A DNA stretch of 64,000 bases, from the NCBI GenBank assembly GCA_964016885.1, contig OZ024743.1, forward strand, positions 186,682,040 to 186,746,039, written 5' to 3'. Position numbers and translations under genes: made by a program. The notes under the pieces were generated by a model. It saw only the letters and a list, made by a program, of their open reading frames with translations, had not been told where the DNA came from and searched no databases. The DNA is from Eledone cirrhosa. Its lineage: Eukaryota; Mollusca; Cephalopoda; Octopoda; Eledonidae. Positions 32,242 through 43,846 of the stretch are shown here, piece by piece; position 1 is the first letter of the stretch; each line of letters opens with the position of its first letter.

Positions 32242-32383
32242 ATGGTACATATTTTTTCGTTGCATATACTTTGGTTTTTGAGATTGAATCATTCCAGAAA
32301 AGATCTCTAAAGTACTTTTTCACAACTTCATAGAGTTCATTTGCCTCAACACCATATGAGAATTTTGCTTTTAATGGCATATA
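32242..32383 (-). CDS. candidate host exon, unidentified protein
   Basis: On the minus strand a 47-codon open segment reads MPLKAKFSYGVEANELYEVV and then KKYFRDLFWNDSISKTKVYA, which looks like ordinary protein composition. At its 3' side lies a strong splice donor (GTAAGC, complement at 32236-32241), and at its 5' side a possible acceptor AG (32384-32385). A better acceptor (CTTTAG, 32393-32398) would put stops in frame. I do not recognise the family and see no partner exon in the window. The codon beyond the donor reads on into low-complexity sequence. A chance open frame remains possible. Confidence 0.28.
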
Positions 32384-32776
32384 CTATTGTTACTAAAGAT
32401 ATAGTAAAATATCTATTTTAGGTTATGAATTTATAATCTATGAAATGAGATGCTCATATTTATTCACTTGATAACTACATCTTTATCTTAACAACAAAGT
32501 AGTTAGGTTTAAGTGTTATGAGGTAAATTATTCACAAAAGAAAGCATATAGATATTGCAATGCATAGTTCAACAAGGAACATTAATATAAAAAAGAAATA
32601 ATACATAACTGAAATTTATATAATATAGCATACATCAAAATAGTCTCTTTAAATGTTGCGAGTTAAAGGGCATTCTCACTCATCAAGCTGCTGGACATCT
32701 TGTCTTCATGATTGCTTAGCACTGATTAACCACTAAAATAACATGCTCTCTCTCTCTATATATATATATATATTTA

Positions 32777-32850
32777 TTTAGAAATGTATCATATATATAC
32801 ATACGGATATATATATGTATATCCGTATGTATATATGATACATTTCTAAA
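32777..32850. repeat. palindrome in (TA)n context
   Basis: TTTAGAAATGTATCATATAT..CGGAT faces its reverse complement ending at 32850, with one 2-bp length difference. (TA)n lies to the left, which resembles the other (TA)n-bounded foldbacks. Confidence 0.75.
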
Positions 32851-33084
32851 ACATTACTTAATATATATTATATATTAAAGTATGGAGAAGAATTTATTCA
32901 TAATAACAGTTTCAAATTCCTACTGTTATGATATCAGTGTCTTTGCAACTCACTGAAACATTAGGAATTCATCAAGAATTTTTTCTGAAGACATGTTTAC
33001 TTTAGGTTTTATTTTTTTCTTCAATTTTTGTTATACATTCCTTTTAAAATGGGTGCTTCTTAAATAATTCTTTTCAATTAGGAA

Positions 33085-34095
33085 TAGTTTGGCCAAAAAT
33101 GACTCATACGTTTTCTATCAGGGTACAACAGTTTTAATCCCAATTTAATTGTTTGTACTATTCGTTCTGTAATTCCATTTGATTGCTACTGATATAGAGA
33201 TATTTTGTAAGTAATGGCCACAGGTTTCCTGCTACCAAGAACAGAGATTTTCATCATGAAATTTGAGGTGCATTGTTTGACACCATACCATTTGGCTCAT
33301 CATTTAAGTTTAGATTATTTGTAAAAACCTATATTGCTGTTGAACTCTTCCTATCAGAAACATAAATAATTTAAGTCCACTAAGTAGCAATCTGATACCA
33401 TTAACATATAGACATAATCCATGTGTACATGAGTTCAGGTATCTAATTCTTTGAACCATGGATAACATCTATTCTTTTGAAAACTGTTATCTTAATACAT
33501 TTAGAACATCTATGTATATATTTCTTAACATGCATGAGTAGCCAGGCAACTATGCTTTAGCTTTTATGTGATTGTATGTAGCAATAAGAGAACAATGGAC
33601 ACTTTTAATGATTTGCCTCCAAGATACTTCAGGTAGAACAATATCACATTTGCAATGAATACTACTCTTCAGAGTTAATCTATGTTTAACATACTAACAC
33701 TCTCAGCATTGTAATAATTATCCCAAACATTCATTCTTATTCTGAAATAATTTTTTCCAAGTAATAGATCAAGCAAAATTCTTGAAGCTAGGCTGTCAAT
33801 GAACAACACATTAGTTCCTATCATGTATATGGAATTATGAGCATTTTCTAAACTAGTATCCTGTGGTTGCAGTATAAAGTGTCACTGAGAAAGTGTATTA
33901 GTGAGAGAAAACATTTTCATTGACATGTGTAATATCAAAATCAAATTCTGTCAGCTGTAGGACCCTCCTGAGTATCATTAAAGATGTAACATATGGAAGT
34001 TCTTTACAAAGATTAAAGATGAATTCAAGAGGTCTATGATGAGATTTCTACCAAGCAAAAATTGTAATACATGGTTTATGGTTCAAATATTCAGT
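33085..34095 (-). pseudogene. Ty3/Gypsy-like RNase H and integrase remnant
   Basis: Minus-strand reading at 34095-33905 gives QFLLGRNLIID, then after a frameshift RPLEFIFNLCKELP and VLQLTEFDFDITHV. These match the RNase H region of Ty3/Gypsy polyproteins. About 230 codons later, at 33200-33092, QSNGITERIVQTIKLGLK matches the end of the integrase core, including its catalytic Glu. A weak piece near 33390 (LMVSDCYLVD) fits the region of the first catalytic Asp. Spacing between domains is near normal, but stops and frameshifts are frequent. No LTRs were recognised. It is an old, inactive copy. Confidence 0.6.
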
Positions 34096-34099
34096 GTAG

Positions 34100-36440
34100 A
34101 TTATTTATTTTTTATCATCCTGATATATTATTTTATATATAGAAATAAAATCAACTCATTCTAAAATTTTTTTTTTACATCCTATAAAGAGCCTTTACCC
34201 TTACATGGACAGCTTATACCCTTATATGGACAAACTATTATTTTACTGACACATAACTCATCTAAGAAAGGCCCCTGAAGGGATGTACTACATGGAGTGC
34301 TAATAGTGTTATTGGTTCTACCATATAGGTTAATACCAGTGTGTATGTATATATATATTATATGGTTTTCTGAAGAGGAATGAAAAAATACCACAGTTAA
34401 ATAAGGTACTCAATGTATTAGTATAGAAGGTACAGATTTATTTTCATATAGAAATTAATACTCAAGGACTAGTTCTGTTTCATTCATTTTACATCTCCAG
34501 CAATGCTGTACATGCATGCACACATGCTCACATACACACATACATATTGATGTATGAAGAGAAGTTTATTCAGAACAACAGTTTTGTATTTCTACGGGAA
34601 CACAAAATATATCACTTTCTCTTCAATAAAATATTATCTAAATTATTAGTTTGCCTACTGTGCATTACTTGGTTTATGAAAACCTGACTAAGGCATTCAT
34701 CGGTTTTAGTGATACTAACATTGCTTTTCACAAAGTAAAATAGAAGTAATTTGAAATGACACCCTCTACCCAAGTATATTATGCTTACGCTATTAACCTG
34801 AAGGAATGAATGGAAACTAGTAAGACTTGATCTTGGAATAGAAAACAAAAAAAAAACAAAAAATATAGTAAAGCATTTAATACAGCAAGTCACTCTCTCA
34901 GCCACTTTTCTATCCAGTTATAATAATGTAAATTTCCATTTCAATATCTAAAAATTTGAGCTATTTCAATGGCACTGACATATTGATTGACATAACATGT
35001 GTAGTAATAGGAGAATGGAATCTTTAGAAAGAAGAGGAGAGGTTTAAGATCATGAAGTAACATAACAAGCTGTTGGCCTTCTTGGATTAGAAAAAAAAAA
35101 AAAATGAAATAAAAAGGTAACTAGTTGAAACAAATTTTAATTCAGAAATTTCTTTACATTGAATGCTTTCAATCCCCCCCCCCTCTCTCTCTATATATAT
35201 ATATATATGCAGCTTATGAAATACTTCCTTATATCATTTAAATAAGTTTTATGCAATCATTTGGAAATGAACAATGTTTCCTGTTTTGAAAGTAATGCAT
35301 TAGAACATAAGTTTCTGGAGAAGCTTATAGATTTCTACTAAGAGAAACTGAAGAAAATGTTTTACATGTAGAAAATTCTGCAGCAACTAATAAATAGCTG
35401 ATGATGAGGATGATAATAATAAAAAATATTATATAACAAGTAAAATAAAAGAATTAAAGATACTGGGAATGTTTTGAAAACACAGCAGCTATAAAGTAAT
35501 ACAAAGTGTATAATTTAAATAAATCTGCCAAACCTAAAGTGAAAGCAACAGAGACAAAAGATGTACATGCCTAATTCATGACAGCTATATTGAAATAAAT
35601 CATTTATTCACTAGTAAGATCTATATGACATTCAATAAAACAGAAGACAATAATGAGAACCATTATGTTGCTATTGGAATAATATGGATGATATGAAGAA
35701 TTTACTGATTACAGTGAGGTTAACATATCAAAACAGAGAAAGAAAATTTAATAAAACTTCAAATACAAATACAAAAACAAAGATCCAAATAATAAAATAC
35801 AAAACTCAGAGACAGATGAATGAAAGAGAAAAAGAGAGAAAATAAAAGACAGGAAATAGGATGAAAGAATGGTTTGGATAGCATTGATAAGGCATAGAGA
35901 AATGTTTCTTAGAAATTTCATTCAGTTAAAAGAAAATGGCAGTAAGTGAGAAGTATAAGATGAATTAATGGCTGCTATTGATATAACAACTGGCTCTATC
36001 TTTGTATCCCAAACATATTCACATAAAAAATCAGATTTGCAAAAGATTACAAAAGACAGGAAATAACTTCATACTATAAAATGCTTCCTTATGCATGCAT
36101 TTTACATACTAATGACCTAGTAAATAAGCTTTAAGTTAATTCTATATACATAGTATCTATATATAAAATTAGGTGTGTATGTATACACACACATGCTCAC
36201 ACACACAGTCAGAAGTAAAAACTCAATCATATAGGGACATAAACATGTTTTCTGTACTAGAGAATGAAGAAGATATTTCAAGTGAAATCTGTCAACCACC
36301 TTCATCAACTATATAGAATGGTATTTAGCATATTAATAATGAACTGCTTCTTAAATTTTCATGCTTTAATCCATGAATGCCATTGAATGTAGGCTTCTTG
36401 ATATTGTATAATTATGTGTGTGTATATATATATATATATA
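34100..36440. other. no gene recognised
   Basis: An open frame of 97 codons at 34612-34905 (-) ends with QVMHSRQTNNLDNILL, which faintly resembles the end of a non-LTR endonuclease. This is not strong enough to call. A C10(CT)n(AT)n compound run lies at 35174-35208. The remainder is AT-rich. Confidence 0.45.
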
Positions 36441-36450
36441 ATGCATAAGT

Positions 36451-36995
36451 GTAAGGTGGTTATGCTGGTGTAATGAAAAAAAGCACCCAGTCCACCCTGT
36501 AAAGTGGTCGTTTTAGTGACATAACAAAGCACCTATTCCACCCTGTAAAGTGGTTGTATTGGTGATACAAGAAATAAGCACCCAGTTCACCCTGCAAGGT
36601 GGTCATGTTGGCGACATGTCAAATAAGCATCCAGTCCACCCTATAAGGTCGGTTGTGTTGGTGACTTTACAAAAAGCACTCACTGCACCCTGTAAAGTTG
36701 TTGCGTTGGTGGTTCAACAAAAAGCACCCAGCCCACCCTGTAATGGTGGTCATGTTGGTGACACAAAAAAAATGCACCCAATCCAACGTGCCAGCTGGTT
36801 ATTTTTGTGCCATAATAAAAATCCTCCCAGTTTATGCTGTAAGTGTGGTTGACATTAGAAAAGCATCCAGTCATAGAAACCATGCTAAAAACATCTCTGT
36901 ATGAACAAGATAAAGTCACCTGACCTGACTTGTCTCAGAATGCCAGGACAACTTGTCTAAACCATATTAGTGTGGAAAATGGACGTTAAATGATG

Positions 36996-36998
<3 letters not shown>
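36451..36998 (+). mobile_element. B-type repeat with eight-unit internal minisatellite
   Basis: Eight consecutive units of 46-50 bp fill 36451-36838. Each starts near GTAAAGTGGT and ends near CAGTCCACCCT. The single-copy tail follows (GTTGACATTAGAAAAGCATC, GGACGTTAAATGATGGTGAT) and then (AT)n. The LINE 3' UTRs in this window have two units and other B repeats have one to four, so this copy is expanded. The open frames here are repeat shadows. Confidence 0.85.

Positions 36999-37034
<36 letters not shown>
36998..37034. repeat. (AT)n microsatellite
   Basis: Uninterrupted AT dinucleotides directly after the B-type tail. Confidence 0.9.
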
Positions 37035-37037
<3 letters not shown>

Positions 37038-37268
37038 CTCAATTTAAATGGTGCAGTTAATGTAGATATCATGGCTGTTCATTGTTCTGTAACATCTGTT
37101 CCAACAGAGTTGACAGATATGTAAGCAGTGTTTTCAGAATCTGATGTCACTGCAGGGTCAAGGCATACATAATTCTTGAATCCTTGATGCTGGTGTGAGG
37201 CTGGTTTGACAAGTATACTTAATGAATATGTTATTCTGTACACTGCCAAAAACATTTATATTTTTATA

Positions 37269-37480
37269 AAGACTGCATTGATATGGCCATGTGATGCATA
37301 ATATGGATGAGAGCTGCACAAAGAAGTGCATGGCACTCAAAATGGAAAAGGAAGATTTAGAAGAACATGGAATGAAATCATAAAGGCTGACTTTGAAAAG
37401 CTGGACACAGAATCAAGATGGCTGGTGATTATCATACTACAGAAGACCTACATCCCTATACAGGCAGAATAAAATAAGAA
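37269..37480 (+). pseudogene. LINE RT C-terminal fragment
   Basis: The plus-strand reading gives LHWYGHVMHNMDESCTKKCM. It matches the RLRWYGHVMRMKDDSCIKKC part of the intact LINEs. Only the last 70 codons or so remain, with frame breaks. A 30-bp GATGGC..AAAAGGCAGA segment just downstream (37487) is repeated at 37656. Confidence 0.6.
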
Positions 37481-38233
37481 TGAGGAGGATGGCTGTAAAA
37501 GGCAGATAGATGTAACAACATTCAGGTTACCTCTTCCATCACCCCCTTCTCCCTACCTACCCCTCACACTCTTGATCTCTCCCACCATAGTTACCCTTAA
37601 CCCATTCAGTCTCCCCAGACCCATTCACATCCTTGACTCCATGAGAATGGGGAAGATGGCCATAAAAGGCAGAAAGATGGAAGAAAACTATTAGTTATCT
37701 AAGTCCAAGATTAATGAACACATACAAACACAAATGTTCACTTACACATACACATTGTTAATCAGTGATTAATTCTTGGTAAAATAAGATTATGATTAAA
37801 ATATTGAATATTTCATATGATACATAGTAAACAAACTATCTTTTTAAAGGAAGAGTAAGATCAATATATTCATTGACAACTGCTGAACCCTTCTTCCACT
37901 GTAGCCACCACTAGAATTTACAGGTGCATAGGACAAGAAGGGATAATCAGCAATTCTAATATTCATATTGAAAATGCTGTTTTATGACTCTCTGCTATGG
38001 ATTTAGAGGTTTACACGTTATTTTTTAAATTGATGAATTTTAAAACAATCTTTATTTTAAAAATAAAAATGGCTTAGACATTATAATACAATAGGAGGAA
38101 ACATAATAGTACCACTGATGATCTCATAGGTGTGTGATGAAAGAACTTTGATAGACTATATATTTATATCTGTATTTTTAACCTTTGGTCAATCAATGAG
38201 AAACATTGATTGCCAGATAAATTAACAAAGGAG
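37481..38233. other. no gene recognised
   Basis: A pyrimidine-rich stretch (37535-37610) lies between the two GGCAGA repeats. The rest is AT-rich. Confidence 0.45.
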
Positions 38234-38518
38234 ATATAAAAGATACAGAAGCGAAAAACCAATCCAAACCAAACAATGAGTGTGTTTTATTATTGCGGTG
38301 AATTGGCAGAATTGGTCGGACACCATGCTTTGATGCATAGAGTTACGGCCCTTGCTATTCTGAGTTCAAATTCCGCCAAGGTTAACTTTGCCTTACAGGG
38401 CCAATAAAATAAAGTACCAGTAATGCACTGGTTAATTGCTGGCCTTGTCCCAAAAATAGAAACAATTATTATTTCTAGCAATATTATAACAATATGACCC
38501 TTCCCAAGTATAACAATA
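38234..38518. repeat. dispersed repeat D, interrupted by a SINE
   Basis: The left part (38234-38294) and right part (38474-38518) match the continuous copy at 14060-14172. The SINE at 38295-38473 fills the gap. Confidence 0.75.
38295..38473 (+). mobile_element. SINE A, full length, inserted in repeat D
   Basis: It starts GCGGTGAATTGGCAGAATTG, has the B box GAGTTCAAATTCC and CTTTGCCTTACAGGG, and ends GTCCCAAAAATAGAAACAAT followed by TATTATT. Comparison with the empty copy at 14060-14172 defines both ends and suggests a short TTATTA-like target duplication. Confidence 0.88.
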
Positions 38519-39980
38519 TTTATTTTTTAAGTTATCGGTCTAAAATGCACTATTAAAGTTGTGTAGTTATTTTCTAAACTAACTAACTAACTAAATAGGT
38601 GGATAAATAGATAAATCTTGCAATGCTCTAACAAAATTGCTGCAAGTAACTTTTGATTGTTACATGAAAACATGTTCTCACAACAACTGTTATTGTGAAA
38701 TAAACCAATGAAATAGAGAAAAAGGCTAACAAATTATCAAATATAGTTTAACAACAGCCATTAAAATTTAGATAATACCTCGCTCAAACTTTCTTTTTAA
38801 ATATTTCACTCCTCTAGTCACATTAAACTTTTACATTATCTTCGTATTAGCAATTTTATATAAATGATTTTAAATTAAAAAATAAATTAATAAAAATTAG
38901 CTATAAAACATAGAAAAAAATAAAATAATATTATTCAAATAACTATGAAACTAAATAAAAAAGGGTTATTAAAGTCCAGCCACTATTCTAAATATTTTCC
39001 AGTATGTGTGCCAAATTTGCTTGTTACTCATAGCTTAGAGGAATCAATTTTTACAAATGGCTGCACTCCAATGGCTGAATTAATTGATAACTACAGGAGG
39101 AATGCAGTTAAGAGTACAAGAATAATATTAGACATTTTACAATTTCAAACATAAATGGTAGTTTGGATAGTATTTTTTATTAACATCACTATAATCACCA
39201 ATGCCACAACTAGTAAATACTATCTTGATGTGCATTACGAATGATAATTAAAAAAAAACAAAAGAGAAGAATATAAATAAAAACACAGCAACAACATATT
39301 TTACATACTTTATATTTTCCAGCCATCCTTTTACAATTTTTGGCTGAATAAGCCTCTTTTTCAATTATACATCTGTCATACACTCATAATCATTACCTAC
39401 AGCATTCTTATAGTGCAGTACTGACATATTTTTAGTGGTTATTTTTGTGAATCATCACTTATCAACAGACAAATGGAACCAAGCTAATTCCGTTCAATAT
39501 TCTCACAGCATTGACCAACAAAAACAAACAAGATCTGGAGAGCTGCATTTTTGGCAGTTCTGTTCAACTAGATCTAATTGTTATAGAAAAGAGCTGCATG
39601 GAATATTGATTTCCATCTCCATTGCTAAAGCAGATGAAAAAGAGGCTATATTGGCTGGATTTATTGATCTGATTAGACAAATACATACATTCATATCTGT
39701 TTATATATATGAATAAAGAAAATATATACAGATATATATATATATATATATATATACATTCATACATGCACTTTTATACATATATATCATTTAGAGAATT
39801 AGGTGATAGACTTACACACTCACATGCATACACATAGGGGTAGAAACAAACATATACATGCATATTTGTCTGTAAAGTCTCACACACACACGCATATATA
39901 TATATACACACACAAATTGTGAGAGAAACGAAGACACAGACATACACAACCCAAACAGAGACATGCACACACACACACAC
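38519..39980. other. AT-rich sequence with microsatellites
   Basis: Plus-strand open frames at 38945-39154 and 39435-39716 lack recognisable domains. (TA)n at 39729-39755 and (CA)n at 39958-39981 are present. Confidence 0.5.
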
Positions 39981-39981
39981 A

Positions 39982-40090
39982 CATCATTATCATCACCATT
40001 TATCGTCCATTTTTCCATGCTAGCATGGGTTAGACGAGTTGTCCTTTTGTGGGACAAGCCAGGTCAGATGACCATGTCTTGCTGATACAT
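39982..40090 (-). mobile_element. B-type tail fragment
   Basis: Minus strand: GTCATCTGACCTGGCTTGTC, CCATGCTAGCATGG, ending GATAATGATG next to (TG)n. It is truncated before the 46-50 bp units. Confidence 0.65.
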
Positions 40091-40106
40091 ACATATATAT
40101 ATATAT

Positions 40107-40486
40107 CATCATCATCGTTTAACGTCCATCTTCCACGCTTGCATGGGTTTCGACGGGAGTTTTCCCACTTGAGGCAAGAGTGGTTGTCTTACTAGCATAC
40201 GACTGTCAGGCGGTTTTTCTACAGCTGGATGCCCTTCGTAACACCAACCACGTTTACAGTGTGGACTGGGAGGTTTTTACCGTGTTACCTACACGGCCAC
40301 ATTACAGCGTGGACTGTGTGTTTTTTTGTCGTGACACCTACACGACCTCATTTATTTCGGACTGGATGTTGTGGTACCAACATAACTTTACATCGAAAGG
40401 GGTGGTGTGGATGGGGTGGGGGTAGTGGGACGGGGGTGTATTTTTGTTAGAGGTGCCTACTGACTGTAGTAGGTTTCACTTTGTAC
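40107..40486 (-). mobile_element. 3' UTR and tail of the LINE copy at 40487
   Basis: It matches 10281-10673 throughout on the opposite strand, including AACACGGTAAAAACCTCCCA and the GAT tail running into (AT)n. It is the same subfamily as the copy at 9000. Confidence 0.85.
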
Positions 40487-40887
40487 TTAGGTAAGGCGGG
40501 TCTTCTGTATTACTGTGTAGCGCCAAAGATCTCGGTCGAGTGACATTGTCTTGGAGAGGTGTAAGTGTGTGAGGGCGGAATTTATCAAGTCGTCCCAGGT
40601 TTTTCTGGGTCTGCCTACTCCGTGGCTACCGTCTATTTTTATTGCCCTGCACTTTTTTATACAGCTGTCGTCTTTCATGCGCATCACGTGACCATACCAA
40701 CGTAGTCTTCTCTCGAGTAAACAACATCTGATCCCTCTTATTTCTAATTTTTCCCTTAGTTCGTTTATGCTTTGCCATTCACGTATATTACTATTACACA
40801 TCCAACGGAGCATGCAAGCTTCATTCCTCTCCAGTCTGCGTATATCCTCTGCACACAATGCCCAGGTCTCACTGCCATGTAACATTG

Positions 40888-40888
<1 letters not shown>
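40487..40888 (-). CDS. LINE RT C-terminal domain, severely 5'-truncated
   Basis: There are 133 codons from AMLHGSETWALCAEDIRRLE to the natural stop (TRLT). The upstream Tyr-Ile codons come from the (TA)n run at 40889-40940 and are not LINE sequence. The protein differs from the 9000-10280 copy at about nine residues by eye. The domain follows the RT and zinc finger in complete copies, and its function is unknown to me. Truncation exactly at a (TA)n boundary repeats the pattern of the other copies. Confidence 0.8.
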
Positions 40889-40939
<51 letters not shown>

Positions 40940-40962
40940 GCATATATATATATATATATATA
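40889..40962. repeat. (TA)n microsatellite at the LINE 5' junction
   Basis: A long TA run, briefly interrupted by CATGCA, lies at the 5' end of the LINE fragment. Confidence 0.9.
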
Positions 40963-43846
40963 CACTAAATAAATATTAATGTTAAAATTACTATATGCAT
41001 ATCTGTGTATAACAAATATAGGTGTGAATATGTGTGTGTCTCTGTGTATAGATTGAAATGTCTGCAAAATGTTGAAAAATATCTTGAGATATCTATAAAT
41101 GTACATACACTAACATGCAAATACATACATAATCACACATACAGAATCTCTCAAGCATAGACATAGTTACAGGAATTTTCATTAGGTCTGATTAGAGTGT
41201 TATATAAACTAATGATTATTTACCATTCAGCTATTTGGCAACAATTTCGTTGCATCATAAGCAAGACAATATTCATTGACTAATACTAAATCTTTCTTTC
41301 TTTCATAGTGCCATCAATGAGGAAGACTTATAATTAATACATTGTGAGGTTTATATGTGTATTCTCAGCAAATGTCTTAAAGTCAATATAAACCTAATTT
41401 TATGCAGCTTTGAATTGCTTATGCAAAGTTATATGTTTTATTTTCTGAGGGAATACTATAAATATAGGATATTCTATTCTATGAAAGCTTTTCATTCAGG
41501 TAATACAACAGATACATTAATTTGACTACACCAATAAAAATGAAATAGTTGACTGAGCTTTCAGCTATGTACAATATGTCTATAATTAGGCTAATAGATG
41601 TTCTGTCTTGATATTATCATGTGAATATCAATAAAGACAGTTAATATATATTTGGTATTCTAATATAAACTTAAATAAACAGCAACATCAAATATTTTAG
41701 AGTAGGTTTATATAATTTTTATGTCAAGAAATAGTTTTATATTTTTAATATAAATGATTAAGAGTATCCAAGAATAAAAGAAAACTGCTTTATTTGAAAG
41801 TCGTTATCTGTTTTAATTTTATCAGATATGATTGAAACAGCTTATTACATTGAAGGCTTGTTTCAATTATGTCTATGCTTATAACATTGAACAGACTATG
41901 GTAGCTGGTTCATATTCCATCTCTGTATAATCACATAGAGGTCATCATTTTGTAGGAAACAAATGGCATTGTATTAAATCGAATAAACTACAAAACGAAA
42001 CATTCATATAGATGTGTGTATCATGTGCATGTCAAAAGAGTAGCTTCACTTTTCATACATTGATACACATTGATACATACATTACGAAAGACATTCACTC
42101 TCACATATTATATATACTAGCAGAAAACACTCAGAAGCTAGAGTTTCTGCTGGTATATTCAATAATTCTTAGTTGGTATTAATTCCTTTACATTTAACTG
42201 TCTGAACTTTAAAAGTTTTATTTTTATTCCGCACTCCCAGTATTACCTTTGTAGTACCCAGACTGGGAACCACAGGTCAAGTTCAAGATTGATTCAGTTA
42301 ATTGCAAATTAGTATTTAGGGAGGAAAATACTTTGACAACGAAAGGGAGTTTGAAAAGAAATCTGCCAATCTGATCAGTAACAAATAGGTTAAACATTTT
42401 TTGAGAAATACATTTGGGTGCACAAGACTGAATAAACCAATATATATATAAAGAAAGGGAAGAGAGATGGTATTACATATTCAACCTCGTTTTATTCCAT
42501 TATGTTATCCTGTTAATCCTGTTATGCACATTTCAGAGGTACAGCAAGGTCATTATTCAGCGATTATTCAATACATTTTCGTCAGACAGGAAGTTCGAAC
42601 GTAAATAAAAATAAAACGTAAATAAAAATAAAAATAAAGTTTGCTTTTGTTGATATGCAACTGTGGAAGATGGGTTTATATTTTCGCATTTGACAAGCAT
42701 ATTGTTGATAGATTGATTAGATCAGCCAACATTGATTATCATATTACACACACACACGTGTGTGTGTGTGTAAAAAGTAAACAGAAAAGCAAACGACATA
42801 GTACAATGAAGAATTATATTAGTTTAATGCTTGAAATAATAGGAAAAGTGTCTCAATGTTTCGGACATTAGTCCTTCCTCAGAAGATAGAATGAGAAATA
42901 AAAGAGAAAATAGAAAAGTAGAGAATGAGAAAAGAAAGGGATGGAAAAAATTGAGAAAAACAACAACATATGTATTCAGTCAACCATTTATATGTGTGTG
43001 TAGGATATCCATAGATAAAAAGCCAAGGAAAACGATGCTTAATTTCTTACAAGAGAGCTTATTTAGTGTAATTAAAATTTCATACACTTAAGATGTATGT
43101 GTAACCTTGGGTTTTAGGGTCGAGTTATGGCCACCACTGGAGCCATTTCAATGATGCCCTCTCATCAAGCATCAAGACAGAATTGTGAAAAAAACAAAAC
43201 AAATACTGTTAGTCCTCTAAATTTGGTATTAATACAATGGAGAGGTCTTTTCGAGAACAAGGGAGGCAATTCTTGAGTTCTGAATTTTTTGGGGCTAGAC
43301 ACTTTGAAACGTGTATGTGTAATGTGCATCTGACTTGAGTTGTAAGGTAATCATCTAAAAAACTTAAACACTTTAAAGGAGTTCATTATAAATAGAGATG
43401 GTAGATTGTTAACGCTTGAGGGGCTAAGTGAAGTAACTTCTGATGGGATATATTTACAAATGGTTGTATGTAATATAGTATGCAAGTTATTTTTCAAACA
43501 TTTAAATCTCTTCTAAAAGCTTCCCAATAATTAAAATCTGAACATAAAAAAAAATGTTTTAATTGTATGTTTGTTAGCTAGTGTGTAATGTGATTTTGTA
43601 AGGCTAAAACCGCTTTCAACAATCTATTATGTTGTGTGAATGTGTAAGTAAATGTGATGTGTTTAATGTTTTGTGCATGACTGAGAGGAATAGGTGCATG
43701 GAGGAGTTCGCAGGTCTGGTGAGGGGGGATCTTGTGGTGTGGGTTTCCAGTTGGACAGGAGATGGCCCTTCTGATGCACACATAAACCCTACCATAAACT
43801 GAATGAGAGGCTAAAATATATCAACTGAGGATCCTTCCAACTACCT
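40963..43846. other. AT-rich sequence, nothing recognised
   Basis: A small palindrome, ACACACACACGTGTGTGTGT, lies at 42737-42770. No coding-quality frame was found. Confidence 0.5.

Noticed and set aside
32880..34600. LTR pair around the Gypsy remnant
   Set aside because: Short similar stretches (GTATG-AGA-AA-TTTATTCA..AACAG) occur at 32880 and 34553, but the similarity ends after about 45 bp. It is insufficient for LTRs.
34612..34905. Non-LTR endonuclease remnant
   Set aside because: Only a faint resemblance (QVMHSRQTNNLDNILL) and no catalytic residues were found. It is too weak to call.
36451..36838. CRISPR-like array of regular units
   Set aside because: Units are contiguous diverged tandem repeats with no unique spacers, and they lie in a retroposon tail in a eukaryotic genome.
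39435..39716. 93-codon open frame as a host gene
   Set aside because: No recognisable domain. It runs into a (TA)n tract, and there is no supporting context.
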